Shown: positions 1 to 5,304, counted from the stretch's first letter. The stretch: 11,967 nucleotides of DNA from Candidatus Saccharimonadota bacterium (GCA_029288275.1 JARIHM010000030.1:1-11967), one strand, 5' to 3'. The notes: generated by a model not told the origin, from the letters alone. Numbers and translations: made by a program.

Positions 1-826
1 TCTCTACCCGGTGTTGCAAGTGCGCCACGCGCGCCAGCACCTCTGCCCGGTCGGGTACGATCAAGCGTGCTACGTCGGTGGGAGTGGCTGCTCGTACGTC
101 GGCGGCATAGTCGGCCAGGCTTACATCAATCTCGTGCCCTACCCCGACAATAATTGGTGTGCGGTTGGCTGCTACGGCTCGGGCTACCGGTTCGGTGCTG
201 AATGCCGCCAGGTCCTCCAGCGATCCCCCGCCTCGGATCAGTGCCACCACATCGACCGGTTCGGCCAGGGTGTTAAAGTAGTCGAGTGCATTCACAATTT
301 GATCTGGCGCGCTTACGCCCTGCACGCTCACGTCGGCCAGTAGCACCTCGGCGCCACCCCAGCGAGCGTTTAAAATCTTTACAAAATCGCTGTAGGCTGC
401 CGAGGCGCCTGAGGTGATGAGCCCGATCCGGCGCGGAAACCGGGGTAGTGGCCGCTTGCGCTCGGCCGCAAAGAGCCCCTCGGCCTCTAGTTTGCGCCGC
501 AACAACTCCATGGCGCGCCGCAATTCACCCTCTCCGGCTAGCTCTATTTGCCTTACTGTAAGGGAAAATTTGCTAAACTTTGTAATTTTAGCCGAACCTG
601 TCACCCGCACTTTCATACCATCTTCCAATGGCAATTTGAGCTGGTGCACCATCATAAAACAGCTCAGCACGTTCTGATCATCTTTTAAGTCAAAGAAGAC
701 AAATTTGCCTTGATTGACTTTAAAGCTCGACACTTCCCCCTCGATCGTGACCTGAGGATAGGCAAACGCCAGCGTCTCGTTGATGATCGAGACAAATTCG
801 GTCACGCTGATGATCTGGGGCTGCAT
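1..826 (-). CDS. xseA: Exodeoxyribonuclease VII large subunit, 5' part (partial)
   Basis: The N-terminal 275 codons of the large subunit of exonuclease VII, which degrades single-stranded DNA in repair and mismatch processing together with XseB. The gene runs off the left edge of the window, so its C-terminal coiled coil is missing. Residues about 1-100 form the OB-fold domain (IEGEVSSFK, GKFVFFDLKDD). The catalytic domain then starts with FPRRIGLITSGASAAYSDF and continues with LIRGGGSLEDLAAF and GVGHEIDVSLADYAADVRAA, all hallmark motifs of the family. The ATG at 826 is chosen because a TACAAT -10 box (833-838) ends exactly 6 nt before it and there is no Shine-Dalgarno sequence, so the mRNA is probably leaderless. 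xseB would be expected downstream, outside the window. Identification is secure. Confidence 0.96.
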   Translation of the reverse strand, partial: MQPQIISVTEFVSIINETLAFAYPQVTIEGEVSSFKVNQGKFVFFDLKDDQNVLSCFMMVHQLKLPLEDGMKVRVTGSAKITKFSKFSLTVRQIELAGEGELRRAMELLRRKLEAEGLFAAERKRPLPRFPRRIGLITSGASAAYSDFVKILNARWGGAEVLLADVSVQGVSAPDQIVNALDYFNTLAEPVDVVALIRGGGSLEDLAAFSTEPVARAVAANRTPIIVGVGHEIDVSLADYAADVRAATPTDVARLIVPDRAEVLARVAHLQHRVE

Positions 827-832
827 GAGCCT

Positions 833-838
833 ATTGTA
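833..838 (-). promoter_or_regulatory. -10 box of xseA, leaderless type
   Basis: TACAAT on the minus strand (5/6 match to TATAAT), separated from the xseA ATG by AGGCTC (6 nt). A start site about 7 nt downstream would put +1 on the start codon. No convincing -35 box at 16-18 bp; a TTGAAG lies 20 bp upstream. Confidence 0.6.
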
Positions 839-888
839 GCGTACAAAACCACCTAAGGCTTCAATCGTGATTGAAAACTTGGGTAGAT

Positions 889-914
889 GGGCCGGGCGAA
901 GAATCGCCCGGCCC
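889..914 (-). terminator. 11-bp perfect hairpin after the 115-aa gene
   Basis: GGGCCGGGCGA, loop AGAA, TCGCCCGGCCC: a perfect GC-rich 11-bp stem located 16 nt past the stop of the 115-aa gene and before the xseA promoter. No uridine tract follows directly on either strand; on the minus strand TTTT appears about 12 nt later. It probably ends or stabilises the upstream transcript, but it is not a canonical intrinsic terminator. Confidence 0.55.
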
Positions 915-930
915 AGGGTACGAGGGACGG

Positions 931-1278
931 TCAGCCCGGGAAGGCCGGCTTGTTCACCGGCTTCCAGCTGGCGACGCTACTGCGGCCGGGCACGAGCGTG
1001 CTCCAGAATGCCGTCGTCGCCAGGAACCAGATGAGGTCGGCACCGCCCCAGGAGGCAGCCAGGGTCTCCCGCCAGTTGTCGCCGTGAAGCGTCCGGATCA
1101 TCTCATTGGTGCAGGCGGCGGCGAGGGAGCTGAGGACCACCGTGTCATAGCGGGAGAGCTTGACGCGGATCTCGTTCCAGAGCTCCGAGCCCACGGCCCG
1201 GCCGATGTGGCCGCCCACCAGGTTCCGGTGTTCGATCCTGAAGGCTCTGACCAGATCGTCGAGCAACTCGTTGGTCAC
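931..1278 (-). CDS. Hypothetical protein, 115 aa, own consensus promoter
   Basis: I do not recognise this protein. The frame is open up to a TTG at 1347, but that TTG and the codons after it are a promoter (TTGACA, 17 bp, TATTAT), so the start must lie downstream. The GTG at 1278 is preceded by AAGGG at a 9-nt spacing and gives a 115-residue product beginning MTNELLDDLVRAFRIEHRN. The first two thirds look soluble and mixed alpha. A stretch near residues 79-96 (GADLIWFLATTAFWSTLV) is hydrophobic and could be a membrane segment or buried helix, followed by a Pro/Ser-rich tail ending KPVNKPAFPG. It is downstream of, but transcriptionally separable from, the nuclease-like gene at 1479-2105, since a terminator and a fresh promoter lie between them. 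The coding call rests on promoter, RBS and the following hairpin. Confidence 0.6.
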   Translation of the reverse strand: MTNELLDDLVRAFRIEHRNLVGGHIGRAVGSELWNEIRVKLSRYDTVVLSSLAAACTNEMIRTLHGDNWRETLAASWGGADLIWFLATTAFWSTLVPGRSSVASWKPVNKPAFPG

Positions 1279-1318
1279 GATTGTTTTCCCTTCGAGCGTA
1301 CTTCGTTTGGACTGCAGA

Positions 1319-1347
1319 ATAATAACATCTTTACGGGCATTTGTCAA
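1319..1347 (-). promoter_or_regulatory. Strong sigma70-type promoter for the 115-aa gene
   Basis: TTGACA (1342-1347), 17-bp spacer, TATTAT (1319-1324): 6/6 and 5/6 to consensus at optimal spacing, the best promoter in the window. It directly follows the terminator at 1355-1384. Predicted 5' UTR is about 35 nt, leading to the GTG at 1278. Confidence 0.8.
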
Positions 1348-1354
1348 AATAGTG

Positions 1355-1384
1355 CGCCCCCTCTTCGGCCAGGAAGAGGGGGCG
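1355..1384 (-). terminator. 12-bp perfect terminator hairpin
   Basis: CGCCCCCTCTTC, a 6-nt loop, GAAGAGGGGGCG: a perfect 12-bp stem. On the minus strand it is followed by CACTATTTTG, a short T-rich stretch. It lies between the 13-codon ORF and the promoter of the 115-aa gene and should end transcripts of the 208-aa gene. Confidence 0.7.
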
Positions 1385-1392
1385 TTAGACCA

Positions 1393-1404
1393 GGATCACC
1401 TCCT
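1393..1404 (-). promoter_or_regulatory. Orphan 12-nt perfect Shine-Dalgarno sequence
   Basis: AGGAGGTGATCC on the minus strand, a full complement of the usual 3' tail of 16S rRNA. No ordinary ORF follows: the only starts are GTG inside the motif (4 codons) or CTG at ideal spacing (CTG GTC TAA). A terminator stem begins 9 nt further on. Confidence 0.6.
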
Positions 1405-1444
1405 AGCTCGCCGGGACCGATCGATCGAGACGAATGCGTACCAT
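1403..1444 (-). CDS. 13-codon ORF with strong RBS (MVRIRLDRSVPAS)
   Basis: A short open frame encoding MVRIRLDRSVPAS, 34 nt after the stop of the 208-aa gene. It has a strong Shine-Dalgarno AAAGGAG 7 nt before the ATG, which is the main reason to report it. Its TAG stop overlaps a second, 12-nt perfect Shine-Dalgarno sequence (1393-1404), followed at once by a terminator hairpin. This could be a regulatory or ribosome-loading ORF, or the remnant of a truncated gene. Coding status is uncertain. Confidence 0.4.
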   Translation of the reverse strand: MVRIRLDRSVPAS

Positions 1445-1478
1445 GGCGGTGCTCCTTTCGATGGGAGTTTGAGCGATC

Positions 1479-2105
1479 TTAGGCCACCAATCGTGCGGAT
1501 GGCCAAGCTTCTTGCCGAAGACGGGCAGCTTCGGCCAATTCCAGCAGATCTTCTGGACGTTCTTCCAAATGGGCGAGTATTTCGTCGTCCACCAAGATGA
1601 CGGCATAGCCGTAGTGCTGCCAGACAGCATCCATGCGGATCTGCTTGTTCTGGATATCCCGCGCGTGACGGCGCAAGGCCCTACGATCGGTCCGAGAAAA
1701 GGGTTCCCGGCCAGTCAGCTCCACAAAGACATGCTCGGTCTCGGTGGCACCGACGATCAGCCGGTCTGGCACAAACCAGTCCCCGCCTCCGTCAGATGGC
1801 AACCGGAATCGCCACGGCTCGATCTGGTAGTGCTGACCCACTACGGCTGCCCAGTGAGCCTCTGACAGCTCGGCTAGGGCCAGCTCCTCTTGCAAGAAGT
1901 CTCGGTCCAGACCAAGCACTCGCAGGGCTAGGCTATCGAATCGCTGTTCCATGGCGTTGCGCGCCTGGCCCAGCACTGTCGAAACCACAATCTGCGGCTC
2001 AAAACGAGGGCGTTGAGTGGATGCACGTGGGCGCCGGGCCCGCAGGCGGACTAGGCGGCGGCCGGTGATCATGGGAGGACGTGCCACCCGCTGCACAGCT
2101 GCCAT
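1479..2105 (-). CDS. 208-aa protein, possible PD-(D/E)XK (DUF559/Vsr-like) nuclease
   Basis: A basic N-terminus (residues 1-35, rich in Arg) precedes a C-terminal part that resembles the order of elements in DUF559/Vsr-type restriction-endonuclease folds: FVPDRLIV (D114), then HVFVELTG (E129), then a helix RHARDIQNKQIRMDAVWQHY (H147, D150, K154), then GYAVILVDDEIL and a final helix. In that family the second strand usually reads E-x-D-G; here it is E-L-T-G, so a metal ligand may be missing or shifted. This is a reading of motif order only; the protein may be an unrelated or inactive relative. The start ATG has GGAGG 4 nt upstream. The gene follows a leader ORF and terminator (2133-2264), suggesting expression by read-through, and is followed by the 13-codon ORF. 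The gene itself is very likely real; its function is tentative. Confidence 0.7.
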   Translation of the reverse strand: MAAVQRVARPPMITGRRLVRLRARRPRASTQRPRFEPQIVVSTVLGQARNAMEQRFDSLALRVLGLDRDFLQEELALAELSEAHWAAVVGQHYQIEPWRFRLPSDGGGDWFVPDRLIVGATETEHVFVELTGREPFSRTDRRALRRHARDIQNKQIRMDAVWQHYGYAVILVDDEILAHLEERPEDLLELAEAARLRQEAWPSARLVA

Positions 2106-2132
2106 GGGGCCTCCAAACTCACATTGTGAACT

Positions 2133-2164
2133 AAAAACCGCCCTCGTCTAAACGACTAGGGCGG
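2133..2164 (-). terminator. Intrinsic terminator/attenuator before the 208-aa gene
   Basis: On the minus strand: an 11-bp stem (one A-G mismatch) with CCGCCCT/AGGGCGG at its base, 5-nt loop, then TTTTT. It lies 28 nt upstream of the 208-aa gene and downstream of a strong promoter, so any transcript must pass it to reach that gene. The UAG of the 26-codon leader ORF falls at the edge of its loop. Confidence 0.8.
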
Positions 2165-2228
2165 ATCTAAGGTGCACAAGAAACACGACGTTGGTTGGGG
2201 CGTAAACGCCAGCTCTTGTACACCTCAT
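2148..2228 (-). CDS. 26-aa leaderless leader peptide
   Basis: A 26-codon frame starting MRCTRAGVYAP and ending LRSALVV. Its ATG lies exactly 6 nt (CTACCT) after a TAAAAT -10 box, the same geometry as four other leaderless genes in this window, so transcription and translation would start at the same base. The mRNA can fold so that a 10-bp stem begins 4 nt from the 5' end, and the stop codon sits in the terminator loop at 2133-2164. Ribosome position would therefore decide whether the terminator forms ahead of the 208-aa gene. The C-terminus is hydrophobic, so a small membrane peptide is an alternative. Coding status is inferred from start-site geometry. Confidence 0.5.
   Translation of the reverse strand: MRCTRAGVYAPTNVVFLVHLRSALVV
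2171..2224 (-). ncRNA. Structured leader RNA hairpin
   Basis: On the minus-strand RNA, GGUGUACAAG (2224-2215) pairs fully with CUUGUGCACC (2180-2171), 10 bp with one G-U wobble, enclosing GGCG-UUUA-CGCC. On the plus strand the same wobble would be a C-A mismatch, which supports minus-strand function. It precedes the terminator at 2133-2164. I cannot match it to a known riboswitch class. Confidence 0.55.
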
Positions 2229-2234
2229 AGGTAG

Positions 2235-2264
2235 ATTTTATGAAAAAAGTTCACTAAAAGTCAA
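2235..2264 (-). promoter_or_regulatory. Promoter of the leader / 208-aa transcript
   Basis: TTGACT (2259-2264), 18-bp spacer containing a T-run, TAAAAT (2235-2240); both hexamers 5/6. It is divergent from the methyltransferase promoter at 2332-2337. Confidence 0.75.
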
Positions 2265-2331
2265 CATTTTTTGTATAAATAACTAAACTTCCCTTTGCGA
2301 AGGCAATTTATGCCAATAGCACATGATCATA

Positions 2332-2337
2332 TACAAT
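2332..2337 (+). promoter_or_regulatory. -10 box of the TRM11-like gene, leaderless type
   Basis: TACAAT followed by GGGTTC (6 nt) and the ATG at 2344; same hexamer and spacing as xseA. This decides the start against the upstream in-frame ATG at 2323, which lies ahead of the -10 box. No good -35 box is visible. Confidence 0.65.
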
Positions 2338-2343
2338 GGGTTC

Positions 2344-3480
2344 ATGCAATCTGCGAAATATATAGCGATTTTGGGTCGCCAGCCGGAGCTGGGACTCTTG
2401 GAGTTGGAAAGCCAATTAGGCGCCGCCGCCGTAGTGCCGTTTGGTCGGTGGGCGGCGCTGCTTGATCGGTCAGCGGCCGTGGCCGAGTACGGCGCCATTG
2501 TCAAAATGGGCGAGGTGTTATACGACGGCCCGGCGGCCGATGTTCGCGCCCTGCCTATTGATCCCGCACAGTTACCCCGGGCCGATAGTGGCAAGACATC
2601 CTTTGCGCTGAGTCTGTATGGGCTCAAAGCCACGCCGCGGTTTGTCGTGGTGGCGGGTCTGGCGCTCAAGAAGGCGTTGGGCGGCTCGGTGCGATTCGTA
2701 GCGCCCAGCGAGGGGCTGGCGGCATCGGCGGCGCAGCTGCGTCACAATCACATTCTCGAGCGCGGCTTTGAGCTCCTGGTGGTAGTGAATGGTCAGCGTA
2801 TGATCATTGCGCGGACGCTGGAAGTGCAGAATATCGATTGGTACACCCAGCGCGATTATGGCCGCCCAGCTCGCAGCGCCAAGGTAGGCATGCTGCCGCC
2901 TAAGCTAGCCCAACTGCTCGTTCACACCACCAGCGCGCCTACAGTGGTTGATCCATTCTGCGGTACGGGGGTGGTATTGCAAGAGGCGCTCCTGGCGGGC
3001 CGGACGGCCGTCGGTTCTGATCTGGCGCCCGATATGGTGGCGGCCTCACGTGCCAATCTCGCTTGGTTGCCGGAGGTGGCGCCCCGTCCCCTGCCTGCCT
3101 GGACCGTTACTGAGCCGATCGATGCCCGGGCTGTCACGCTGCCGCCAGGGCCGTGTGCCGTTGTCACCGAGGGTTACCTAGGGCCAAATCTGGCCACCGC
3201 CCCTACGCCGGCTCGTCTGGCCGAGATTCAGGCCGAATTACGCTCTCTTTACGGTGATGCTTTGGCTCATTGGGCGGCTCAACTGCCAGCTGGCGCCGAG
3301 CTGGCGTTATGCGTACCGGCCTGGCACATGCCCAGCGGTTGGCATTATCTGGGCCTGGTTGACGATTTGTCGCGTTTAGGCTACACTATGAAGGTTTTTA
3401 AGCACGTTCGCACGCCGGTGCTCTACGCCCGGCCGGATCAAATCGTCGGACGGCAATTATTGTTACTAAGGAAGAACTAG
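2344..3480 (+). CDS. TRM11/THUMP-type RNA N2-guanine methyltransferase-like protein
   Basis: A 378-aa class I SAM-dependent methyltransferase of the archaeal Trm11/TrmG10 type, a family that methylates guanine in tRNA. The N-terminus (KYIAILGRQPELGLLELES) is the typical opening of this group. RDYGRPARSAKVGMLPPKLAQLL (about 170-192) matches the conserved segment before the catalytic domain, DPFCGTG (203-209) is SAM motif I, and D226 (GSDLAPDMV) is the likely ribose-binding acid. Motif IV, normally (D/N)PP(Y/F), reads TEGYLGP (275-281), so catalysis or base choice may differ. The start at 2344 is set by the leaderless promoter; an in-frame ATG 21 nt earlier would precede the -10 box. The stop abuts the rpmA start, so the two are cotranscribed. 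Family assignment is good, exact substrate is not known. Confidence 0.88.
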   Translation: MQSAKYIAILGRQPELGLLELESQLGAAAVVPFGRWAALLDRSAAVAEYGAIVKMGEVLYDGPAADVRALPIDPAQLPRADSGKTSFALSLYGLKATPRFVVVAGLALKKALGGSVRFVAPSEGLAASAAQLRHNHILERGFELLVVVNGQRMIIARTLEVQNIDWYTQRDYGRPARSAKVGMLPPKLAQLLVHTTSAPTVVDPFCGTGVVLQEALLAGRTAVGSDLAPDMVAASRANLAWLPEVAPRPLPAWTVTEPIDARAVTLPPGPCAVVTEGYLGPNLATAPTPARLAEIQAELRSLYGDALAHWAAQLPAGAELALCVPAWHMPSGWHYLGLVDDLSRLGYTMKVFKHVRTPVLYARPDQIVGRQLLLLRKN

Positions 3481-3765
3481 ATGTCACACACAAAAGCTGG
3501 TGGTACAGCCAGGAACTTACGCGACTCGGCCGGTCAGCGGCTCGGTGTTAAGCGCTTCGGCGGCCAGGTCATTCGGACCGGTGGTGTAATCGTGCGCCAG
3601 CGCGGTACTCGTATGGAGCCGGGCGTGGGCGTCGGCGTGGGCGTTGATCATACGCTATTTGCTCTGCGCGACGGCGTGGTCGCTTTCACGACCAAGCAGA
3701 TCCGGAAATTTACCGGCAAGCGGGTCCGCCGCACGATCGTGTCGGTTGTTGACGCGCAAAAGTAG
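3481..3765 (+). CDS. rpmA: Large ribosomal subunit protein bL27
   Basis: Ribosomal protein L27 of the 50S subunit, whose flexible N-terminus reaches the peptidyl-transferase centre. The N-terminal SHTKAGGTARNLRDS, then RLGVKRFGGQ, IVRQRGTRMEPG, VGVGVDHTLFALRDGVV are classic L27 signatures. At 94 aa it is slightly longer than the usual 85, with a basic tail (KRVRRTIVSVVDAQK). There is no cleavable N-terminal extension of the Firmicutes type. The ATG follows directly on the methyltransferase TAG, and its Shine-Dalgarno (AAGGAA) lies within the end of that gene, so translation is coupled. rpmA usually sits beside rplU; here it is paired with a tRNA-methyltransferase-like gene instead. A strong terminator follows at 3786-3817. 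Confidence 0.98.
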   Translation: MSHTKAGGTARNLRDSAGQRLGVKRFGGQVIRTGGVIVRQRGTRMEPGVGVGVGVDHTLFALRDGVVAFTTKQIRKFTGKRVRRTIVSVVDAQK

Positions 3766-3785
3766 CTCGTCGGACATCTAGGCTC

Positions 3786-3817
3786 AAAAAGAGAGGCTTG
3801 CAATGGCCTCTCTTTTT
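3786..3817 (+). terminator. Intrinsic terminator of the methyltransferase-rpmA operon
   Basis: AAAAAGAGAGGC, loop TTGCAATG, GCCTCTCTTTTT: perfect 12-bp stem with a 3' T tract. Because the stem is flanked by A and T runs it can work in both directions. Its loop contains the -35 box of the next gene. Confidence 0.92.
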
Positions 3818-3825
3818 GGTATCCT
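3798..3825 (+). promoter_or_regulatory. NUDIX gene promoter, -35 in the terminator loop
   Basis: TTGCAA (3798-3803), 16-bp spacer, TATCCT (3820-3825), then AGGGAT and the ATG at 3832. Six nt between -10 and ATG again predict a leaderless mRNA. Confidence 0.65.
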
Positions 3826-3831
3826 AGGGAT

Positions 3832-4428
3832 ATGAACAGAAACCGAACGAATGAATACCGAACGATGATCCGCGAGATTGTGGCACGGATACAGCCGCAT
3901 GATGACCGCGAGGCGCGGGACCAGGCCAAAACATTGGAATGGATTGAGTCCGGGGCGCCATTAAACCGTCTTCAGCGGCCCAATGTGCCGCCGTGGCATC
4001 TGGCGGTGTATTTTGTGATGATTGATCCCGCGGCTGCCCAGATTTTGCTGCTGGATCATATCAAGGCCGGTCTCTGGCTGCCGCCAGGCGGCCACGTGGA
4101 AGAGGCTGAAGATCCTCGCGACACGGTAGAGCGTGAAATTATCGAAGAGCTTGGCTTGCCCGCTTCATTTCAGACTGCTTGTGCTGATTTGCCACTCTTT
4201 CTCACGAACACCACTACTCAAGGTACGGGCTCTCACACTGACGTGACGTTGTGGTACGTGGTGGGCGGCGATGCGAGCACACCCATTGCCTATGAGGAAC
4301 GTGAATTCAGGGGCTATCGTTGGCTGGCATACGATGAGGTTTTGGCCATGCCTGCCACCCAGGTTGATCCAGAAATGCACCGGTTTGTTTCTAAATTATT
4401 GCCGAACCTTACTGCATTGCCGGCCTAG
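3832..4428 (+). CDS. NUDIX hydrolase
   Basis: A 198-aa NUDIX-superfamily hydrolase, which cleaves a nucleoside diphosphate linked to another group using Mg2+. The Nudix box is complete: G87-HVEEA-E93-DPRDTVE-R101-E102-I-I-E105-E106-L-G108-L, matching G-x5-E-x7-R-E-U-x-E-E-x-G-U exactly. About 55 residues of helical, charged sequence precede the domain, and PNVPPWHLAVYFVMID opens the first strand. Substrate cannot be told from sequence; the N-terminal extension and the H-D-T-x-x-Y-like region (SHTDVTLWYVV) suggest a sugar-nucleotide or dNTP type of enzyme. It is a single-gene unit with its own leaderless promoter; the promoter of the next genes overlaps its last codons. Confidence 0.95.
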   Translation: MNRNRTNEYRTMIREIVARIQPHDDREARDQAKTLEWIESGAPLNRLQRPNVPPWHLAVYFVMIDPAAAQILLLDHIKAGLWLPPGGHVEEAEDPRDTVEREIIEELGLPASFQTACADLPLFLTNTTTQGTGSHTDVTLWYVVGGDASTPIAYEEREFRGYRWLAYDEVLAMPATQVDPEMHRFVSKLLPNLTALPA

Positions 4429-4445
4429 GCCTGGCATTATACAAT
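4417..4445 (+). promoter_or_regulatory. Promoter of the two Cys-rich small genes
   Basis: TTGCCG (4417-4422, inside the last codons of the NUDIX gene), 17 bp, TACAAT (4440-4445). Predicted start near 4452, giving a 5' UTR of about 40 nt before the ATG at 4492. Confidence 0.6.
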
Positions 4446-4491
4446 GACTGACGGCGATACGTTTCGCTGTGGTCTCGAGCAAAGGAAATAA

Positions 4492-4635
4492 ATGCCTGGC
4501 AGTGTATGCATCTTCATGGATTGCGCCTGCAAAACGCCTTGCAGCTCAGCCGTAAACGGTGCCGGCGCACCTGGGCGCAAACGCAAGAAGGTCAAAAAGA
4601 AGTCTGGCAATCAAAACCCTGAGGATAGCAAGTAG
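4492..4635 (+). CDS. Small Cys-rich basic-tailed protein, copy 1 (47 aa)
   Basis: A 47-residue protein that I cannot place in a family. It starts MPGSVCIFMDCACKTPC and ends with a strongly basic, polar tail (GRKRKKVKKKSGNQ). Cysteines at 6, 11, 13 and 17 with the D-C-A-C core could bind a metal ion or form disulfides. AAGGAA lies just upstream of the ATG. It has a clear paralogue 34 nt downstream (4670-4837): both begin Met-Pro, both have D10-C11-A12-C13 at the same position, a flanking Cys on each side, and a Lys/Arg-rich C-terminus. The conserved pattern with divergent DNA between copies argues for real genes. A nucleic-acid-binding or metal-binding role is a guess. Confidence 0.7.
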   Translation: MPGSVCIFMDCACKTPCSSAVNGAGAPGRKRKKVKKKSGNQNPEDSK

Positions 4636-4669
4636 TTCAGCAACCCTGTTCTGCGAATAAGGGAGCCAC

Positions 4670-4837
4670 ATGCCCACTGCTATTCCCTGCTTAATAGACT
4701 GCGCCTGCCGTCCAGGCCGGTCTTGCGATTCGGGTAATCGGCTCGCGAGCGAATCCCTCGCCGCGTCGAGCAACGATACTCCTCCCACGCAGAGGCGTGA
4801 AAAGGTCCGAAAGGCTAAGCGGCCTAGGCAGGACTAA
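4670..4837 (+). CDS. Small Cys-rich basic-tailed protein, copy 2 (55 aa)
   Basis: A 55-residue paralogue of the upstream gene: MPTAIPCLIDCACRPGRSC with Cys at 7, 11, 13 and 19, a Ser/Thr-rich middle, and a basic end (QRREKVRKAKRPRQD). AAGGGAG lies 4 nt before the ATG. The DNA of the two copies is well diverged outside the D-C-A-C codons, so the shared cysteine pattern appears to be kept by selection. It is probably cotranscribed with copy 1 from the promoter at 4417-4445, ending at the hairpin at 4848-4885. There is no signal peptide and no modification enzyme next to it, so a peptide-natural-product role is not supported here. Confidence 0.7.
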   Translation: MPTAIPCLIDCACRPGRSCDSGNRLASESLAASSNDTPPTQRREKVRKAKRPRQD

Positions 4838-4847
4838 CTGCTTATTC

Positions 4848-4885
4848 GTCGTGCAGGGATGGTCATTTGGCCATTTCTGCACGAC
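4848..4885. terminator. Bidirectional hairpin between convergent genes
   Basis: GTCGTGCAG pairs with CTGCACGAC (9 bp perfect), with an inner stem ATGGTC/GGCCAT around loop ATTT. It sits between the convergent Cys-rich gene pair and the response regulator and probably ends both transcripts; the T tracts on either side are weak (TCTTACGTTT on plus). Confidence 0.65.
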
Positions 4886-4893
4886 TCTTACGT

Positions 4894-5298
4894 TTAAGCT
4901 GCCGTATTCTCGGGCAAACCCAGGTGGAACCGAATGCGTTTCATCACATCTGAGATAACAGCTTGCGATTTAACTAGGAATTCATCGGCGCCCAGTTCTT
5001 TGGCCCGCTGTTGGTCAGATGGCTGCGACAGAGCAGTTAAGATCACAATCTTGGTGTGCGACGTAGCTGGCGTATGACGCAGAATGTCAAGCACATCATA
5101 GCCCGAAATACGTGGCATCATAATATCGAGCAAGATCAAATCTGGGTGATAATCCAGCGCCTCTTGGAGCGCGTCTTCGCCGTTAGGACAGTGGCGAACG
5201 TCAAAGCCCTCGGCTTCCATGCGGACTTTATAGGCTGAGGCTAGCGCCAAATCATCCTCAACCAATAAGATTCGGGCTTTGTGAGCTGCTTCTTTCAT
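4894..5298 (-). CDS. Stand-alone receiver-domain response regulator (CheY-like)
   Basis: A 134-aa protein made only of a receiver domain. The acidic pocket is E14-D15-D16 (ILLVEDD), the phospho-acceptor is D58 (LILLDIMMP), the switch Thr is T88 (VILTALS) and the conserved Lys is K110 (FLVKSQ). All catalytic residues are present, so it should accept phosphate from a histidine kinase, but there is no output domain and no kinase gene in the window. Such single-domain regulators act by protein contact or as phosphorelay shuttles. It lies 45 nt downstream of pyrG in the same direction but has its own leaderless -10 box (TATAGT, 6 nt from ATG). No functional link to CTP synthesis is implied. Confidence 0.95.
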   Translation of the reverse strand: MKEAAHKARILLVEDDLALASAYKVRMEAEGFDVRHCPNGEDALQEALDYHPDLILLDIMMPRISGYDVLDILRHTPATSHTKIVILTALSQPSDQQRAKELGADEFLVKSQAVISDVMKRIRFHLGLPENTAA

Positions 5299-5304
5299 AG
5301 TCTT

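Noticed and set aside
1279..1347. N-terminal extension of the 115-aa protein to a TTG at 1347
   Set aside because: This stretch is a near-consensus promoter (TTGACA-17-TATTAT), so the mRNA cannot include it from that promoter.
1393..1404. Plus-strand GGATCACCTCCT read as the 3' end of a 16S rRNA gene fragment
   Set aside because: Only these 12 bases match; the flanking bases do not resemble helix 45 or the region before it. On the minus strand it is simply a very long Shine-Dalgarno sequence.
2148..2228. Type I toxin-antitoxin interpretation of the 26-aa hydrophobic-ended peptide
   Set aside because: No antisense promoter or paired antitoxin RNA is visible, and the position between promoter and terminator of a downstream gene fits a leader better.
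4440..4488. 15-codon ORF starting ATGACTGACGG at the promoter of the Cys-rich genes
   Set aside because: Its ATG overlaps the TACAAT -10 box, so it lies upstream of the predicted transcript start.
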